DNA of 64,000 nt from Cohnella herbarum (GTDB lineage Bacteria; Bacillota; Bacilli; Paenibacillales; Paenibacillaceae): the NCBI RefSeq assembly GCF_012849095.1, contig NZ_CP051680.1, positions 2,294,001-2,358,000 of the forward strand, written 5' to 3'. The position numbers and the translations under genes are program-made. The notes below the pieces were generated by a model. The model searched no databases. It worked only from the letters and a program-made list of their open reading frames with translations, and was not told where the DNA came from. Position 1 is the stretch's first letter. Each line of letters opens with the position of its first letter. Below are positions 53,314 through 62,655 of this stretch, in pieces.

Positions 53314-54564
53314 TTAAATAAATTCCTTGAACATGTTTTTGAACCATTCAACAATGCCAGGCTTTGACGCCGTATTCGTGCTGCCGCCGGCCGCTTTCGC
53401 TTTCGGTGCGCGTTTGGTTCCGACTGCGCCGCGCGTTCGAACGTATTTGGTTACATACTGAATCATGCCGACACCGCTGCTGAAAGACGGATCTCTCACA
53501 CCGATGTAATCCGGAACAGCGATTCTTACATTGGATTCCAACTCTATTTGCGCCAATGGTAGAACGCTAGGTAAAGAGACGGATCCTCCCGTCAGTACGT
53601 ATCCATTAATTTTGTCGTGGTAACCAAGCCGTTTGACTTCTTGACGGATCATTTGGAAAATCTCTTGCATGCGAGGCTCAATGATGTTGGAAAGATCGAA
53701 CTGGGAGAATTCCTTCTCCATGTTGCTTCCGACCCTCATCACTTTGAACTTCTGATCCTCTGCCGCATCCTCCGTACGGGCACACCCGTACTTGAGCTTG
53801 ATTTTCTCCGCGTGTTCCGTTTGAGTTTTGAGGCCGTAACAAATATCGCTCGTCACATAGTCTCCGCCGATCGGAAGCGTTGAAACGGCTGCCAGACTTC
53901 CGCCTTCGAATATGGCAAGCGTTGTCGAGCCTGCGCCTATATCGGCTAGAACGGTACCCATTTGCTTCTCGTCTTTGGTTAAAGCCATCATACCTGACGC
54001 GAGTGACATCAAGATAAGGCCCGAAATACGCAGACCTGCCTTCTCAACACATCTCATCAGGTTATGTACCGCTGCTTTGGTTCCTGTGATAATCGTACAT
54101 TCAACTTCAAGACGAACGCCAATCATGCCGCGCGGATCTTGAATATCCGCCAGCCCGTCAACTAAAAATTGCTTGGGAACAAGTCCAATGATTTCCCGTT
54201 CAGGCGGTAAGGCAACCACTTTGGCCGCTTGCAAAACACGTTCGATATCTTCTTCTCCGATTTCCCTATCTTCGTTGGAAACGGCGACGACTCCGTGATT
54301 ACTCTGCAAAGCAATATGATTGCCGGAGATCCCGACGTAAACCTCGCTAATTCCGATACCGACCATGCGTTCTGCATGATCGACGGCATTGCGGATGGAC
54401 TGCACGGTTTGGTCAATATCTACAATGGCGCCTTTGCGGATTCCATCGGAATCTGCAGATCCAACGCCAATGATGTTAATGGCCCCGTTGCTGATCTCCC
54501 CGATAATCACCCGGATTTTCGAAGTTCCAATATCCAGGCTGACGATGAGGTCGTTGTTACTCAA
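53314..54564 (-). CDS. ftsA: Cell-division actin-like protein FtsA
   Basis: 416 residues from TTG 54564 (GGGAGGTG 7 bases upstream). Actin-fold motifs VSLDIGTSKIRVIIGE, VLADIGAGSTTLAIFEGGSL and YVLTGGSVSLPSVLPLA. C-terminal amphipathic helix IVEWFKNMFKEFI anchors it to the membrane. Tethers FtsZ. Confidence 0.97.
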   Translation of the reverse strand: MSNNDLIVSLDIGTSKIRVIIGEISNGAINIIGVGSADSDGIRKGAIVDIDQTVQSIRNAVDHAERMVGIGISEVYVGISGNHIALQSNHGVVAVSNEDREIGEEDIERVLQAAKVVALPPEREIIGLVPKQFLVDGLADIQDPRGMIGVRLEVECTIITGTKAAVHNLMRCVEKAGLRISGLILMSLASGMMALTKDEKQMGTVLADIGAGSTTLAIFEGGSLAAVSTLPIGGDYVTSDICYGLKTQTEHAEKIKLKYGCARTEDAAEDQKFKVMRVGSNMEKEFSQFDLSNIIEPRMQEIFQMIRQEVKRLGYHDKINGYVLTGGSVSLPSVLPLAQIELESNVRIAVPDYIGVRDPSFSSGVGMIQYVTKYVRTRGAVGTKRAPKAKAAGGSTNTASKPGIVEWFKNMFKEFI

Positions 54565-54623
54565 CCGGTGGCACCTCCCGTAGATCGATGAAAGTAGCTG
54601 CGTACAAGGGATGCTTCCTCTAC

Positions 54624-54652
54624 ATATTCCACATCCACGAGGTTTTCCCTCT
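54624..54652 (-). promoter_or_regulatory. Sigma-H-like promoter of ftsAZ
   Basis: On minus AGAGGGAAA (54652-54644), 11 bases, GTGGAATAT (54632-54624). The first differs from RNAGGAWWW at one base, the second matches RNNGAATWW fully. B. subtilis ftsAZ also has a sigma-H promoter. No convincing sigma-A promoter was identified in 54565-54750. Confidence 0.55.
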
Positions 54653-54750
54653 TTTTTCTACAATTTTTTTGGTTATACGTTAGGAAGATGAAAAAGTCTC
54701 ATTTCGCACTACCCATTTCACCCTAAAAGAAATTCTAGCATTCTTTTGGT

Positions 54751-55536
54751 TTATTGAGTAGAGTCCTTTTCCTTAACTTTATCGGCTCCTCCAGGCGCAT
54801 CTGTAACATTTTCCGCCGAATAGGGCAAATAAGTGTCCGCTTCCAACATAATAATCCTTCCCGGCTCCCGATTTTGCACGATATCGCCAAGGTAAGGTAT
54901 TTTATCCTTCAGCTTCTCCACTGTCGTAAGGACTTCAAATCGGGAGCGGGTAAACATTTTGATCCGGTTCGGATAAGAAACGGACGGATCCGGATGAATC
55001 TCCGATAAATCGGCAAGTAAATATCCGGGCAATTCATTCAATACTCGGCACAGCGCAATCAAGTTTGCATCTTCTGGTTTCCATCCCGATAGAATCGGTT
55101 TATCTAGCACTCTACCTTCCGGGATCGGTAACGTCAACCCATTGGAAAGTACGGCGAGCACTTTATTGTCCGCGGAAAGCTTCACCGCGACTTGCGGGAA
55201 CTCCTTGACCTCGACGCGCAGCACTCCCGGGAAGTTTTTAATAATCGTCACTTTCTCTATCGGTTTGAGCCCTTTCAGCCTTTCCTTAATTTGGCCGATG
55301 CTCGGAACGAAAAAAGAATCTCCGGGGGTTACGTCGAGCTGTTGCAAAACTTCTTCTTTGGTTAAGTATTCGGTGCCCGCGATTTGGATTTCCGAGATTT
55401 CGGCTAGAGGGGACCGGAAAAACAACACGATAAGCACGATTACAATCAGTGCGATTAAAAGTCTCAACAATCTTTTCCCGCGTCGAGTGCGTGGAATCTT
55501 CTCCTCGCGCTTTAACGCGGGAATCCTTTCAGCCAC
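54751..55536 (-). CDS. divIB: Cell-division protein DivIB (FtsQ)
   Basis: 261 residues from GTG 55536 (GGGGGG 7 bases upstream). The frame is open to 55614, but that part runs through the murA terminator. One membrane segment (LLRLLIALIVIVLIVLFFRS) after a basic cytoplasmic tail, then the POTRA domain (IAGTEYLTKEEVLQQLDVTP, DSFFVPSIGQIKERLKGLKP, VTIIKNFPGVLRVEVKEFP) and the beta domain. Links septal wall synthesis to the divisome. Confidence 0.92.
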   Translation of the reverse strand: MAERIPALKREEKIPRTRRGKRLLRLLIALIVIVLIVLFFRSPLAEISEIQIAGTEYLTKEEVLQQLDVTPGDSFFVPSIGQIKERLKGLKPIEKVTIIKNFPGVLRVEVKEFPQVAVKLSADNKVLAVLSNGLTLPIPEGRVLDKPILSGWKPEDANLIALCRVLNELPGYLLADLSEIHPDPSVSYPNRIKMFTRSRFEVLTTVEKLKDKIPYLGDIVQNREPGRIIMLEADTYLPYSAENVTDAPGGADKVKEKDSTQ

Positions 55537-55566
55537 TATCCGTCCCCCCTTGTCCAACAATTTAAC

Positions 55567-55605
55567 AAAAAAGCCCCGCAGCGGAAGAAGGCTTCTGCGG
55601 CGGGG
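55567..55605 (-). terminator. Terminator between murA and divIB
   Basis: GC-rich hairpin (CCCCG/CGGGG outer, GAAG/CTTC inner) followed on minus by six T. It lies 12 bases after murA and upstream of the divIB start, so divIB is at most read through or has its own start. Confidence 0.8.
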
Positions 55606-55616
55606 AACCATCACCT

Positions 55617-56891
55617 TTAGCTGTAGACCTTGCTCTTGTGGACTTCGCGGGTAATGTTGCCGCCGATCTGGCGAAACATCTCTTCTATTCGATCGTACCC
55701 GCGATCGATATGATGCACTTGCTCCACTACGGTTCGACCCTGCGCAGCCAACCCCGCAATAACCAGAGCTGCCCCCGCTCTCAAATCCGTCGCTTCGACT
55801 GTCGCTCCATAAAGCTGTGGTACGCCGCGAATAAAAGCATTATTCAGATCGACCCGAATATCGGCTCCCATGCGGCACAGTTCATCCACATGCTTGAAGC
55901 GGCCTTCGAAAATCGTTTCCTTCATAACGCTCACGCCGTCCGCTAACGCCAACAACGTCATCACCTGGGCCTGCAGATCCGTAGGGAAAGCAGGATAAGG
56001 CGACGTGACGATACGATCGACCGCGGAAGGGCGCTTAATCGCGCCGACTCTCATTATATCATTGCCGACCTCTATTTGAACACCTGCCCGACGAAGGACG
56101 TGAATGAGCGACGTCAATTGTCCCGGTTGGGTGTTCTCAAGCGTGACTTCCCCGCGGGTTGCGGCGGCCGCGACCATGACCGTTCCCGTAACGATACGGT
56201 CGGGAATAACCTCGAAATCGCAACCGTACAGCGAATCTACTCCATCTATCGTGAGCGTATCCGTACCGGCGCCCGATACTTGCGCGCCCATCCGATTGAG
56301 AAACTGCTGTAAATCTTGTATTTCCGGCTCTCTTGCCGCACCTATGATCGTCGTCCGGCCTTGAGCCAGAACGGCAGCCATCATGATGTTCTCCGTAGCG
56401 CCGACGCTAGGAAAATCCAAACTGATTTCGGCTCCTTTGAGACGACGGGCGGAGCAGACGATTCTGCTGCCCTTTTCTTCTATATTCGCACCAAGAGCCG
56501 CAAGACCGCGCAAATGCAAATCAATCTTTCTTTCGCCGATCGCGCACCCTCCCGGCTGGTAGAGCTGAGCTTCCCCGAAACGAGCGAGAAGCGGTCCCAT
56601 CAAAAAGACCGATGATCGCATTTTCCGCATCAGCGTCTCCGGAATGTGAGAGGATGTCGCGACTGCCGAATCGACCGTCACTACCGCATCCTGATGTCGG
56701 GCCTTACACCCGAGATCCCGCAAAATGTCCAGCATGACTTCGATGTCAAGCAGCCTGGGAACGTTGCGGATCGTCACTTTTCCTTCCGCGAGTAAGCTGG
56801 CGGCCAAAATCGGCAAAGCAGCATTTTTGGCTCCGTGGATACGAATGGTGCCCGAAAGCGGCTGCCCGCCTTCAATCACCAAATTGTCCAA
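55617..56891 (-). CDS. murA: UDP-N-acetylglucosamine 1-carboxyvinyltransferase
   Basis: 424 residues from TTG 56891, 7 bases after GGAGGT; a GTG at 56918 would overlap murB. First committed step of peptidoglycan synthesis. KNAALPILAASLL at the start, the active-site Cys in QPGGCAIGERKIDLHLRGL (Cys, fosfomycin-sensitive type) and the closing YDRIEEMFRQIGGNI. A second murA may exist elsewhere, as usual in Bacillota. Confidence 0.96.
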   Translation of the reverse strand: MDNLVIEGGQPLSGTIRIHGAKNAALPILAASLLAEGKVTIRNVPRLLDIEVMLDILRDLGCKARHQDAVVTVDSAVATSSHIPETLMRKMRSSVFLMGPLLARFGEAQLYQPGGCAIGERKIDLHLRGLAALGANIEEKGSRIVCSARRLKGAEISLDFPSVGATENIMMAAVLAQGRTTIIGAAREPEIQDLQQFLNRMGAQVSGAGTDTLTIDGVDSLYGCDFEVIPDRIVTGTVMVAAAATRGEVTLENTQPGQLTSLIHVLRRAGVQIEVGNDIMRVGAIKRPSAVDRIVTSPYPAFPTDLQAQVMTLLALADGVSVMKETIFEGRFKHVDELCRMGADIRVDLNNAFIRGVPQLYGATVEATDLRAGAALVIAGLAAQGRTVVEQVHHIDRGYDRIEEMFRQIGGNITREVHKSKVYS

Positions 56892-56907
56892 GGGTTTCAC
56901 CTCCGGA

Positions 56908-57813
56908 TTACCGCTCACCCAACAAGAGAACCTCCGGTACTAGTAGGATTCCATAAGTTTGTTCGATAGTGTGTTGTACTCGTCGTATGAGGGTGAGAAC
57001 GTCCTCAGCCTTCGCACCGCCATGGTTGACGATAAAGTTAGCATGCACTTGGGAAACTTCCGCAGCGCCTTCGCGCAGCCCCTTTAATCCGGCCGCTTCG
57101 ATGAGCCTCGCGGCATGATCGTTAAGCGGATTGCGAAAAACGCTGCCCGCGCAAGCCATTTGGAGCGGTTGGGTACGGCGTCGCCGGTCTTTATAAGTGG
57201 CCATCGCCGCCGCGATTTCCTTACGGTCTCCGTTCGCCAGCCGGAATACCGCTCGGGTAATAATCCCCCGCCGTTCCTGCAAAATGGAATGGCGATAAGA
57301 GAACTTCATCTCTTCTTTCCCAAATACATCCCGACTCCCGTCTTCCCAAATGATGTCGGCTGACTGTAAGATACGCGAAATGTCCGAACTATGGGCTCCG
57401 GCGTTCATGTACACGGCTCCGCCTACCGTTCCCGGAATTCCTCCCGCGAATTCCAAGCCGGTAAGGCCTTCCTTGCCCGACATGACCGACAGCTTGATGA
57501 ACGAGTACGCCGCGCCTACAGACACCGTCTCGCCATCGAATCGTACTTCGTCGAAACCGTCGCCTAGCTTAATGACGGCTCCTCGAACCCCTTTATCGGA
57601 TACCAGAGTATTCGATCCCCGACCGAGCATACACCAAGGTACGCCATGGCTTTGCAATATCCGCAAAGCTGCTGCGAGTTCATCCTCCGTCCCCGGGATC
57701 AGCAAAATATCCGCAGGTCCGCCGATTTTCCAAGTCGTATGTCCGGCAAGCGGTTCGTTCACCCGCACATGGCCGATTCCTGCTTGTTCTAGTTCAGCGA
57801 CCAATCGTTGCAT
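56908..57813 (-). CDS. murB: UDP-N-acetylenolpyruvoylglucosamine reductase
   Basis: 301 residues. FAD-binding HTTWKIGGPADILLIPG, LGRGSNTLVSDKGVRGAVI, catalytic SYRHSILQE and GSVFRNPLNDHAARLIEAAG. Type IIa murB length. ATG 57813 after AAGGAGG. The 153 bases between murG and murB hold no clear signal. Confidence 0.97.
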   Translation of the reverse strand: MQRLVAELEQAGIGHVRVNEPLAGHTTWKIGGPADILLIPGTEDELAAALRILQSHGVPWCMLGRGSNTLVSDKGVRGAVIKLGDGFDEVRFDGETVSVGAAYSFIKLSVMSGKEGLTGLEFAGGIPGTVGGAVYMNAGAHSSDISRILQSADIIWEDGSRDVFGKEEMKFSYRHSILQERRGIITRAVFRLANGDRKEIAAAMATYKDRRRRTQPLQMACAGSVFRNPLNDHAARLIEAAGLKGLREGAAEVSQVHANFIVNHGGAKAEDVLTLIRRVQHTIEQTYGILLVPEVLLLGER

Positions 57814-57966
57814 GGTGTTATCCTCCTTACGCGTCCTTCAGGGCTGCACGTTGCCGTCGTTACCGTCCGCCTCGGTTCGGCAGTCACGATCACGCTGTAT
57901 CTTATGACGACTGGGCGGGGGTGGTGACAATCGCCCATTAGCTAGCTTTCCGAAGGACCTGATAGT

Positions 57967-59076
57967 TTATCTTTTTCGTTGTATACGAACGATCTGATCA
58001 TAAATCGCGGCAGCCGCCTTAGGCATGCCCATTCCGCGCGAAGCCCGGGACATCGAGTCTCTGCGCACGGCATCGCCCATGATGGCGCTCATATGCCGGA
58101 ATAACAATTCGCCGGTCAATTCCCGTTCCAGAATCATAATAGCCGCGCCTGCGTCCGCAAGGCTTCGAGCATTGGCCTCCTGATGATTATTCGTCACGTT
58201 AGGCGAAGGAATCAGGATGGACGGCAAGCCCAGCGAAGTAACCTCCGCCAAGAAGGATGCCCCGGCCCGACCGACGAATAAAGTCGCCGCGGCCAATACT
58301 TCAGGCATATTGTGAATATACGGAAGCACGTGCACCCGTTTAGAAGCCTCCGGGTTCAACCGATGGATTGCCGCTTCCGTTTCTTTGAAAAATCTTTCGC
58401 CGGTCACGAATACGAAGTGGGTATCCGTCATCTTGTGCAACATCGGCAACGTCTGCTCGATTGCTTGATTAATGGCTTTCGCTCCGCCGCTGCCGCCCAC
58501 GACAAGCACGAACGGCGTACCGCTTGCTAAACCTAACGACGAGAAACCTTTGTTCCGATCCGCCTTCAATACCCTCGTAGCGCAAGGGTTTCCGGCGAAC
58601 TCGACATCCGGACACTTCTCGAAGAGACCGACGGATTCGGAGAAGCTGACAGCGACTCCATCCACGTATCGGCTTAAAAACTTATTCGTAAGACCCGGAA
58701 TGACGTTCTGTTCGTGAATAAGCGTCGGAATTCCGAGACGCGAAGCGGCGTAGACGACAGGGCCGCATACGTATCCTCCGGTTCCGACGACGACATCGGG
58801 CTTGAATTTTCTAAGTAATTGTTTAGAGCGACGCACGCCTTGCACAAAACGCATGACCGTCCGCACGTTCTCCCAAGACAGAGAACGGCGGAAGCCGGTA
58901 ATCGTGACGTCTTCGAACGCGATGCCTTGCTCCGGAACGATCCGGCTCTCCAATCCGCGACTCGTTCCGATATAGAGCAAGGAAGAGCCGGGCTGTCTGG
59001 CCTCGACTTCGCGACCGATGGCCAATGCCGGGTAGATGTGTCCGCCCGTACCTCCTCCGGTTAATACGACACGCAT
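57967..59076 (-). CDS. murG: UDP-GlcNAc:lipid I N-acetylglucosaminyltransferase
   Basis: 369 residues from ATG 59076 (GAGGTG 6 bases upstream, overlapping the spoVE stop); GTG 59085 is the alternative. MRVVLTGGGTGGHIYPALAI is the glycine-rich donor-binding loop; VVGTGGYVCGPVVYAA, HEQNVIPGLTNKFLSRYVD and VGRAGASFLAEVTSLGLPSI complete the GT28 pattern. Makes lipid II at the inner membrane face. Confidence 0.96.
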   Translation of the reverse strand: MRVVLTGGGTGGHIYPALAIGREVEARQPGSSLLYIGTSRGLESRIVPEQGIAFEDVTITGFRRSLSWENVRTVMRFVQGVRRSKQLLRKFKPDVVVGTGGYVCGPVVYAASRLGIPTLIHEQNVIPGLTNKFLSRYVDGVAVSFSESVGLFEKCPDVEFAGNPCATRVLKADRNKGFSSLGLASGTPFVLVVGGSGGAKAINQAIEQTLPMLHKMTDTHFVFVTGERFFKETEAAIHRLNPEASKRVHVLPYIHNMPEVLAAATLFVGRAGASFLAEVTSLGLPSILIPSPNVTNNHQEANARSLADAGAAIMILERELTGELLFRHMSAIMGDAVRRDSMSRASRGMGMPKAAAAIYDQIVRIQRKR

Positions 59077-59081
59077 GAACT

Positions 59082-60179
59082 TCACCTCGAATAACGGGAT
59101 AAATTAAGTAAAATGCCAAGCGCCGTTAACAATAACGTCAACGACGAACCGCCATAGCTAACGAGGGGTAACGTAACCCCCGTAATGGGCAGCAACCCGA
59201 TAACGACGCCGATGTTAATCAACACCTGAATGGCGAAAATGCCAACGATCCCCGTGGCGAGCAAACTGCCGAACGGATCCGATAACGTAATCGCCGTTCG
59301 CATTCCGCGCCATATGAGGAGCAGAAACAACATGATCAGCAAGGAACCGCCGATAAACCCGAGTTCTTCCGCGATAATAGAAAATATAAAATCCGTTTGC
59401 GGTTCGGGTAAGTAATTATATTTCTGTCGGCTCATCCCAAGACCCAAACCAACGAGCCCGCCCGGACCAATCGCGTACAACGACTGAATGGATTGATATC
59501 CCGCGCCTTGCGGGTCTTGCCAAGGATCCAGGAATGCCGTAATCCGTTGCAACCGATAGGGCGCTGCCGCTATTAACCCTACTAACCCTAGCACCCCTAG
59601 CAGCGCCAAACCGCCTAGATGGGCAAGTCGAGCCCCGGCGACGTAAATAGCTAGCAAGGCAGCGCCGATCATGACGGTGCCCGTCCCTAAGTCCGGTTGA
59701 AGCATGATCAGTCCGAACGCCGCTCCCAGAATCCCAAGCGGCGGAAGCAAACCCTTCGTGAAATTCGTGATCTGGTTTTGTTTCTCCGATAGCAGCTTCG
59801 CTATGAAAAAGATCATCGCTAGCTTCATAAACTCCGAAGGTTGAATGCCGAAAGAACCGATTCCGAGCCAGCTTCGGGCTCCTCCGCGCACGACGCCGAG
59901 TCCGGGAATCAATACGATAATCAGCATGCCGAAGCAAACAAGCAAAGCAGGGACGGCCCATTTGCGCCAGAACGTATATTCTACGTTCATCATAACGAAC
60001 ATCGAGACGATTCCAAGAACCGCGAACAAGAGTTGCCTCTTCACGTAGTAATAGGAATCTCCATAATCATGAAAAGCAGCGACAGCGCTGGCGCTATACA
60101 CCATCACTACGCCAATGGCCAGAATGCCAAGCGTAGCGGCGATCATCCATACATCGGGAACGGAGCGGGTTTTGGCCAT
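59082..60179 (-). CDS. spoVE: SEDS glycosyltransferase SpoVE/FtsW
   Basis: 365 residues, about ten membrane segments. SEDS signatures RGGARSWLGIGSFGIQPSEF, MKLAMIFFIAKLL, QPDLGTGTVMIG, PEPQTDFIFSIIAEELGFIG, GVTLPLVSYGGSSLTLLLTA. Placed between murD and murG, the spoVE position in B. subtilis; it may serve as the division FtsW or the spore-cortex enzyme, which sequence alone cannot decide. Confidence 0.93.
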   Translation of the reverse strand: MAKTRSVPDVWMIAATLGILAIGVVMVYSASAVAAFHDYGDSYYYVKRQLLFAVLGIVSMFVMMNVEYTFWRKWAVPALLVCFGMLIIVLIPGLGVVRGGARSWLGIGSFGIQPSEFMKLAMIFFIAKLLSEKQNQITNFTKGLLPPLGILGAAFGLIMLQPDLGTGTVMIGAALLAIYVAGARLAHLGGLALLGVLGLVGLIAAAPYRLQRITAFLDPWQDPQGAGYQSIQSLYAIGPGGLVGLGLGMSRQKYNYLPEPQTDFIFSIIAEELGFIGGSLLIMLFLLLIWRGMRTAITLSDPFGSLLATGIVGIFAIQVLINIGVVIGLLPITGVTLPLVSYGGSSLTLLLTALGILLNLSRYSR

Positions 60180-60224
60180 GAACCGGACACCTCACGGTTT
60201 GCAAAAGTGGGGACATGCCCCCTT

Positions 60225-61664
60225 CTACAACGTATGCGCCGATTGCTTAAAAATGCGACCTCGAACCTCATAGGATGGGAACATGTCCCAGCTTGCGCAC
60301 GCGGGCGACAAAAGCACGATGTCTCCCGGCGCCGCCATGGCGGCTGCTTCCTTGACGGCTCGGCGAAGCGTTTGCTCGGCGTCCTCTTCAGGTTCGACGA
60401 TTTTCACGCTTGTTAAACCGCCCAACGCCGCAACGCGGGCTATTTTCTCCCTCGTCTCTCCAATTACGGTCAATCCTTTCACCCTATCACGGAATATCGG
60501 CAAAAGCTCCATATAATCGGAACCTCTGTCCGAGCCTCCGGCGATAAGAATGAGAGGGGAAGGCAAAGATAAAATTGCCATCGTGGTCGCCATCGGATTC
60601 GTTGCCTTGGAATCGTTATAGAACTTAACGCCGCCAAAAGTTCCGACGTATTCCAAGCGATGTTCCACGCCTCGGAAGTTGCGCAGCGGCTCCGCCAACT
60701 GCTGCGGCTTCGCTCCCGCGGATAGAGCAATCGCGATCGCCGCCAAAGCGTTGGCCGTATTATGGCGTCCCGGAATGCCCAACTCGTCGACGCGAATGAT
60801 TCGCTGCTCCAAACCGTCCTCGCCCCGATGGACGATCCATCTCTCTTGTTCAAGCTCTTCCTCGTCTTCAGTCGGACGAATCGCGGAATATGGCGGAATG
60901 ACCATCGTTCCTTGCGCCAAAATCCGCGTAACGGAAAACGGAAATAACCGGCCATTGAAATCGGCAGCCAGCCTGCGACAAGTTTCGTCATCCTCGTTGT
61001 AAATGGCTATGTCGTCCGAAGTTTGATTCTCGAACAATTTCGCCTTCGAACCGACATAATCCTCCATCGAGCCATGATAATCCAAATGCGTCTCCGCAAC
61101 GTTTAACAAACAGGCGATAGTCGGACGGAACTCCGACGTCCCCTTTAACTGGAAGCTGCTCAGCTCGGCAACGAGCCATCCATCCTCGGATACCTCTTGA
61201 GCGGCTTCGCTAAGCGGAATGCCGATATTGCCGGCGACAAGCGGCTTTAAGCCTGCCGCTTCCAGCAACACGCCGGTTAACGTGGTCGTCGTCGTCTTGC
61301 CGTTAGAACCCGTAATCCCGATCAGCGGTGCCGGAGAAATCTGGCCGGCCACTTCGACTTCGCTGATCACTTCGACCCCTAGTCTCAAGGCATCGACGAT
61401 CGGCGGCGCCGCGTAAGGGATGCCCGGGTTCTTAACCAGCAACGCGGTTTCCTTCGTAACGAGCCCTTCAGGGTGATGCCCGCACACAACAGAAATGCCC
61501 AAAGCCGTCAGTTCATCGGCTTCAGGGCATTGTTCCAGCTCTTTTTTGTCGTTAACGGTCACTTCCGCTCCGACGCTGTGAAACAGTTTTGCAGCAGCTA
61601 CGCCGCTTCTGGCCAAACCGAGCACGACGACTTGCCGTCCCCGGTAGGAAGTAAGTTGCTTCAT
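60225..61664 (-). CDS. murD: UDP-MurNAc-L-alanine:D-glutamate ligase
   Basis: 479 residues, slightly longer than typical owing to an acidic insert (PTEDEEELEQERWIVHRGED). ATP loop [71 protein letters not shown], and LLSPACASWDMFPSYEVRG. Cytoplasmic. ATG 61664 after AAAGGGG. Confidence 0.96.
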   Translation of the reverse strand: MKQLTSYRGRQVVVLGLARSGVAAAKLFHSVGAEVTVNDKKELEQCPEADELTALGISVVCGHHPEGLVTKETALLVKNPGIPYAAPPIVDALRLGVEVISEVEVAGQISPAPLIGITGSNGKTTTTTLTGVLLEAAGLKPLVAGNIGIPLSEAAQEVSEDGWLVAELSSFQLKGTSEFRPTIACLLNVAETHLDYHGSMEDYVGSKAKLFENQTSDDIAIYNEDDETCRRLAADFNGRLFPFSVTRILAQGTMVIPPYSAIRPTEDEEELEQERWIVHRGEDGLEQRIIRVDELGIPGRHNTANALAAIAIALSAGAKPQQLAEPLRNFRGVEHRLEYVGTFGGVKFYNDSKATNPMATTMAILSLPSPLILIAGGSDRGSDYMELLPIFRDRVKGLTVIGETREKIARVAALGGLTSVKIVEPEEDAEQTLRRAVKEAAAMAAPGDIVLLSPACASWDMFPSYEVRGRIFKQSAHTL

Positions 61665-61688
61665 CTCGTAATAGCCCCTTTATCGCTC

Positions 61689-62651
61689 TTAACTTACTTT
61701 ATACAGTAACAATCCGGCTCCCGCCAGCAACAATCCGACGAACCAGAAAGTCGTAACGACTCTCCATTCCGACCAACCGGACAGCTCGAAATGGTGATGG
61801 ATCGGACTCATCTTGAAAACGCGTTTGCCTCGCGTCTTAAACGAAGCGACCTGAATGATCACGGAGAGCATCTCGAGCACGAATACGCCTCCGATCACGA
61901 TGAGCAGCAATTCCGTCTTCGTGAGGATCGCAACGGCGGCGATACCGCCTCCAAGACCGAGCGAGCCCGTGTCTCCCATAAAAATCTTCGCCGGATGCGC
62001 GTTGTATACAAGAAAACCTAACACGGCTCCGACGACGGCCGCGCTAAACACCGCCGATTGGGGCTGCGTCGCTTCCAAAGCGATGATCGCGAAAGCTCCG
62101 AACGCCAAGGCGCTTGTCCCGGACAGCAGTCCGTCGAGCCCGTCCGTAAAGTTAACGGCATTCGTAGACCCGAGGAACATGACGACGACGAGCAAGTAAT
62201 ACGCCCATCCCAAGTCGAAGGACCAATCCGTACCCGGAACGCCGATAACCGTACTATGATCCATTTTGTATAAAATATAACAGAAAATAGCGGAAAACAG
62301 CAGTTGACCGAATAACTTTTGTTTCGCGGTCAGTCCGAGCGAGCGTTTGAATACGATTTTAATGTAATCGTCCAGAAATCCGACCAGGCCGAATCCGAGA
62401 CACGCGACTAACAGCGCCCAATATTCCAGCCCTTGATCGGCGAATCTCAAAAACGCGAGCGTCAAAGCGACCAAAATAATAATGCCGCCCATCGTCGGCG
62501 TGCCCGTCTTCTTTAAATGGGATTCCGGCCCATCGGTCCTTACCTGCTGTCCGAATTTAAGCCTGCGCAGGAGCGGAATGAAAAGAGGCCCGAATAACAC
62601 CGATAACACGAAGGATACGCCTAAAGTCCAAAAAATCGAAGTATAATCCAT
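61689..62651 (-). CDS. mraY: Phospho-MurNAc-pentapeptide transferase
   Basis: 320 residues, ten membrane segments. [39 protein letters not shown] (catalytic Asp pair), [39 protein letters not shown] and [18 protein letters not shown]. Makes lipid I. Starts 4 bases after murF. Confidence 0.97.
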   Translation of the reverse strand: MDYTSIFWTLGVSFVLSVLFGPLFIPLLRRLKFGQQVRTDGPESHLKKTGTPTMGGIIILVALTLAFLRFADQGLEYWALLVACLGFGLVGFLDDYIKIVFKRSLGLTAKQKLFGQLLFSAIFCYILYKMDHSTVIGVPGTDWSFDLGWAYYLLVVVMFLGSTNAVNFTDGLDGLLSGTSALAFGAFAIIALEATQPQSAVFSAAVVGAVLGFLVYNAHPAKIFMGDTGSLGLGGGIAAVAILTKTELLLIVIGGVFVLEMLSVIIQVASFKTRGKRVFKMSPIHHHFELSGWSEWRVVTTFWFVGLLLAGAGLLLYKVS

Positions 62652-62655
62652 TCCG

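Noticed and set aside
55537..55614. Longer N-terminus of divIB
   Set aside because: It would translate the murA terminator hairpin and T-run; GTG 55536 has a strong ribosome site.
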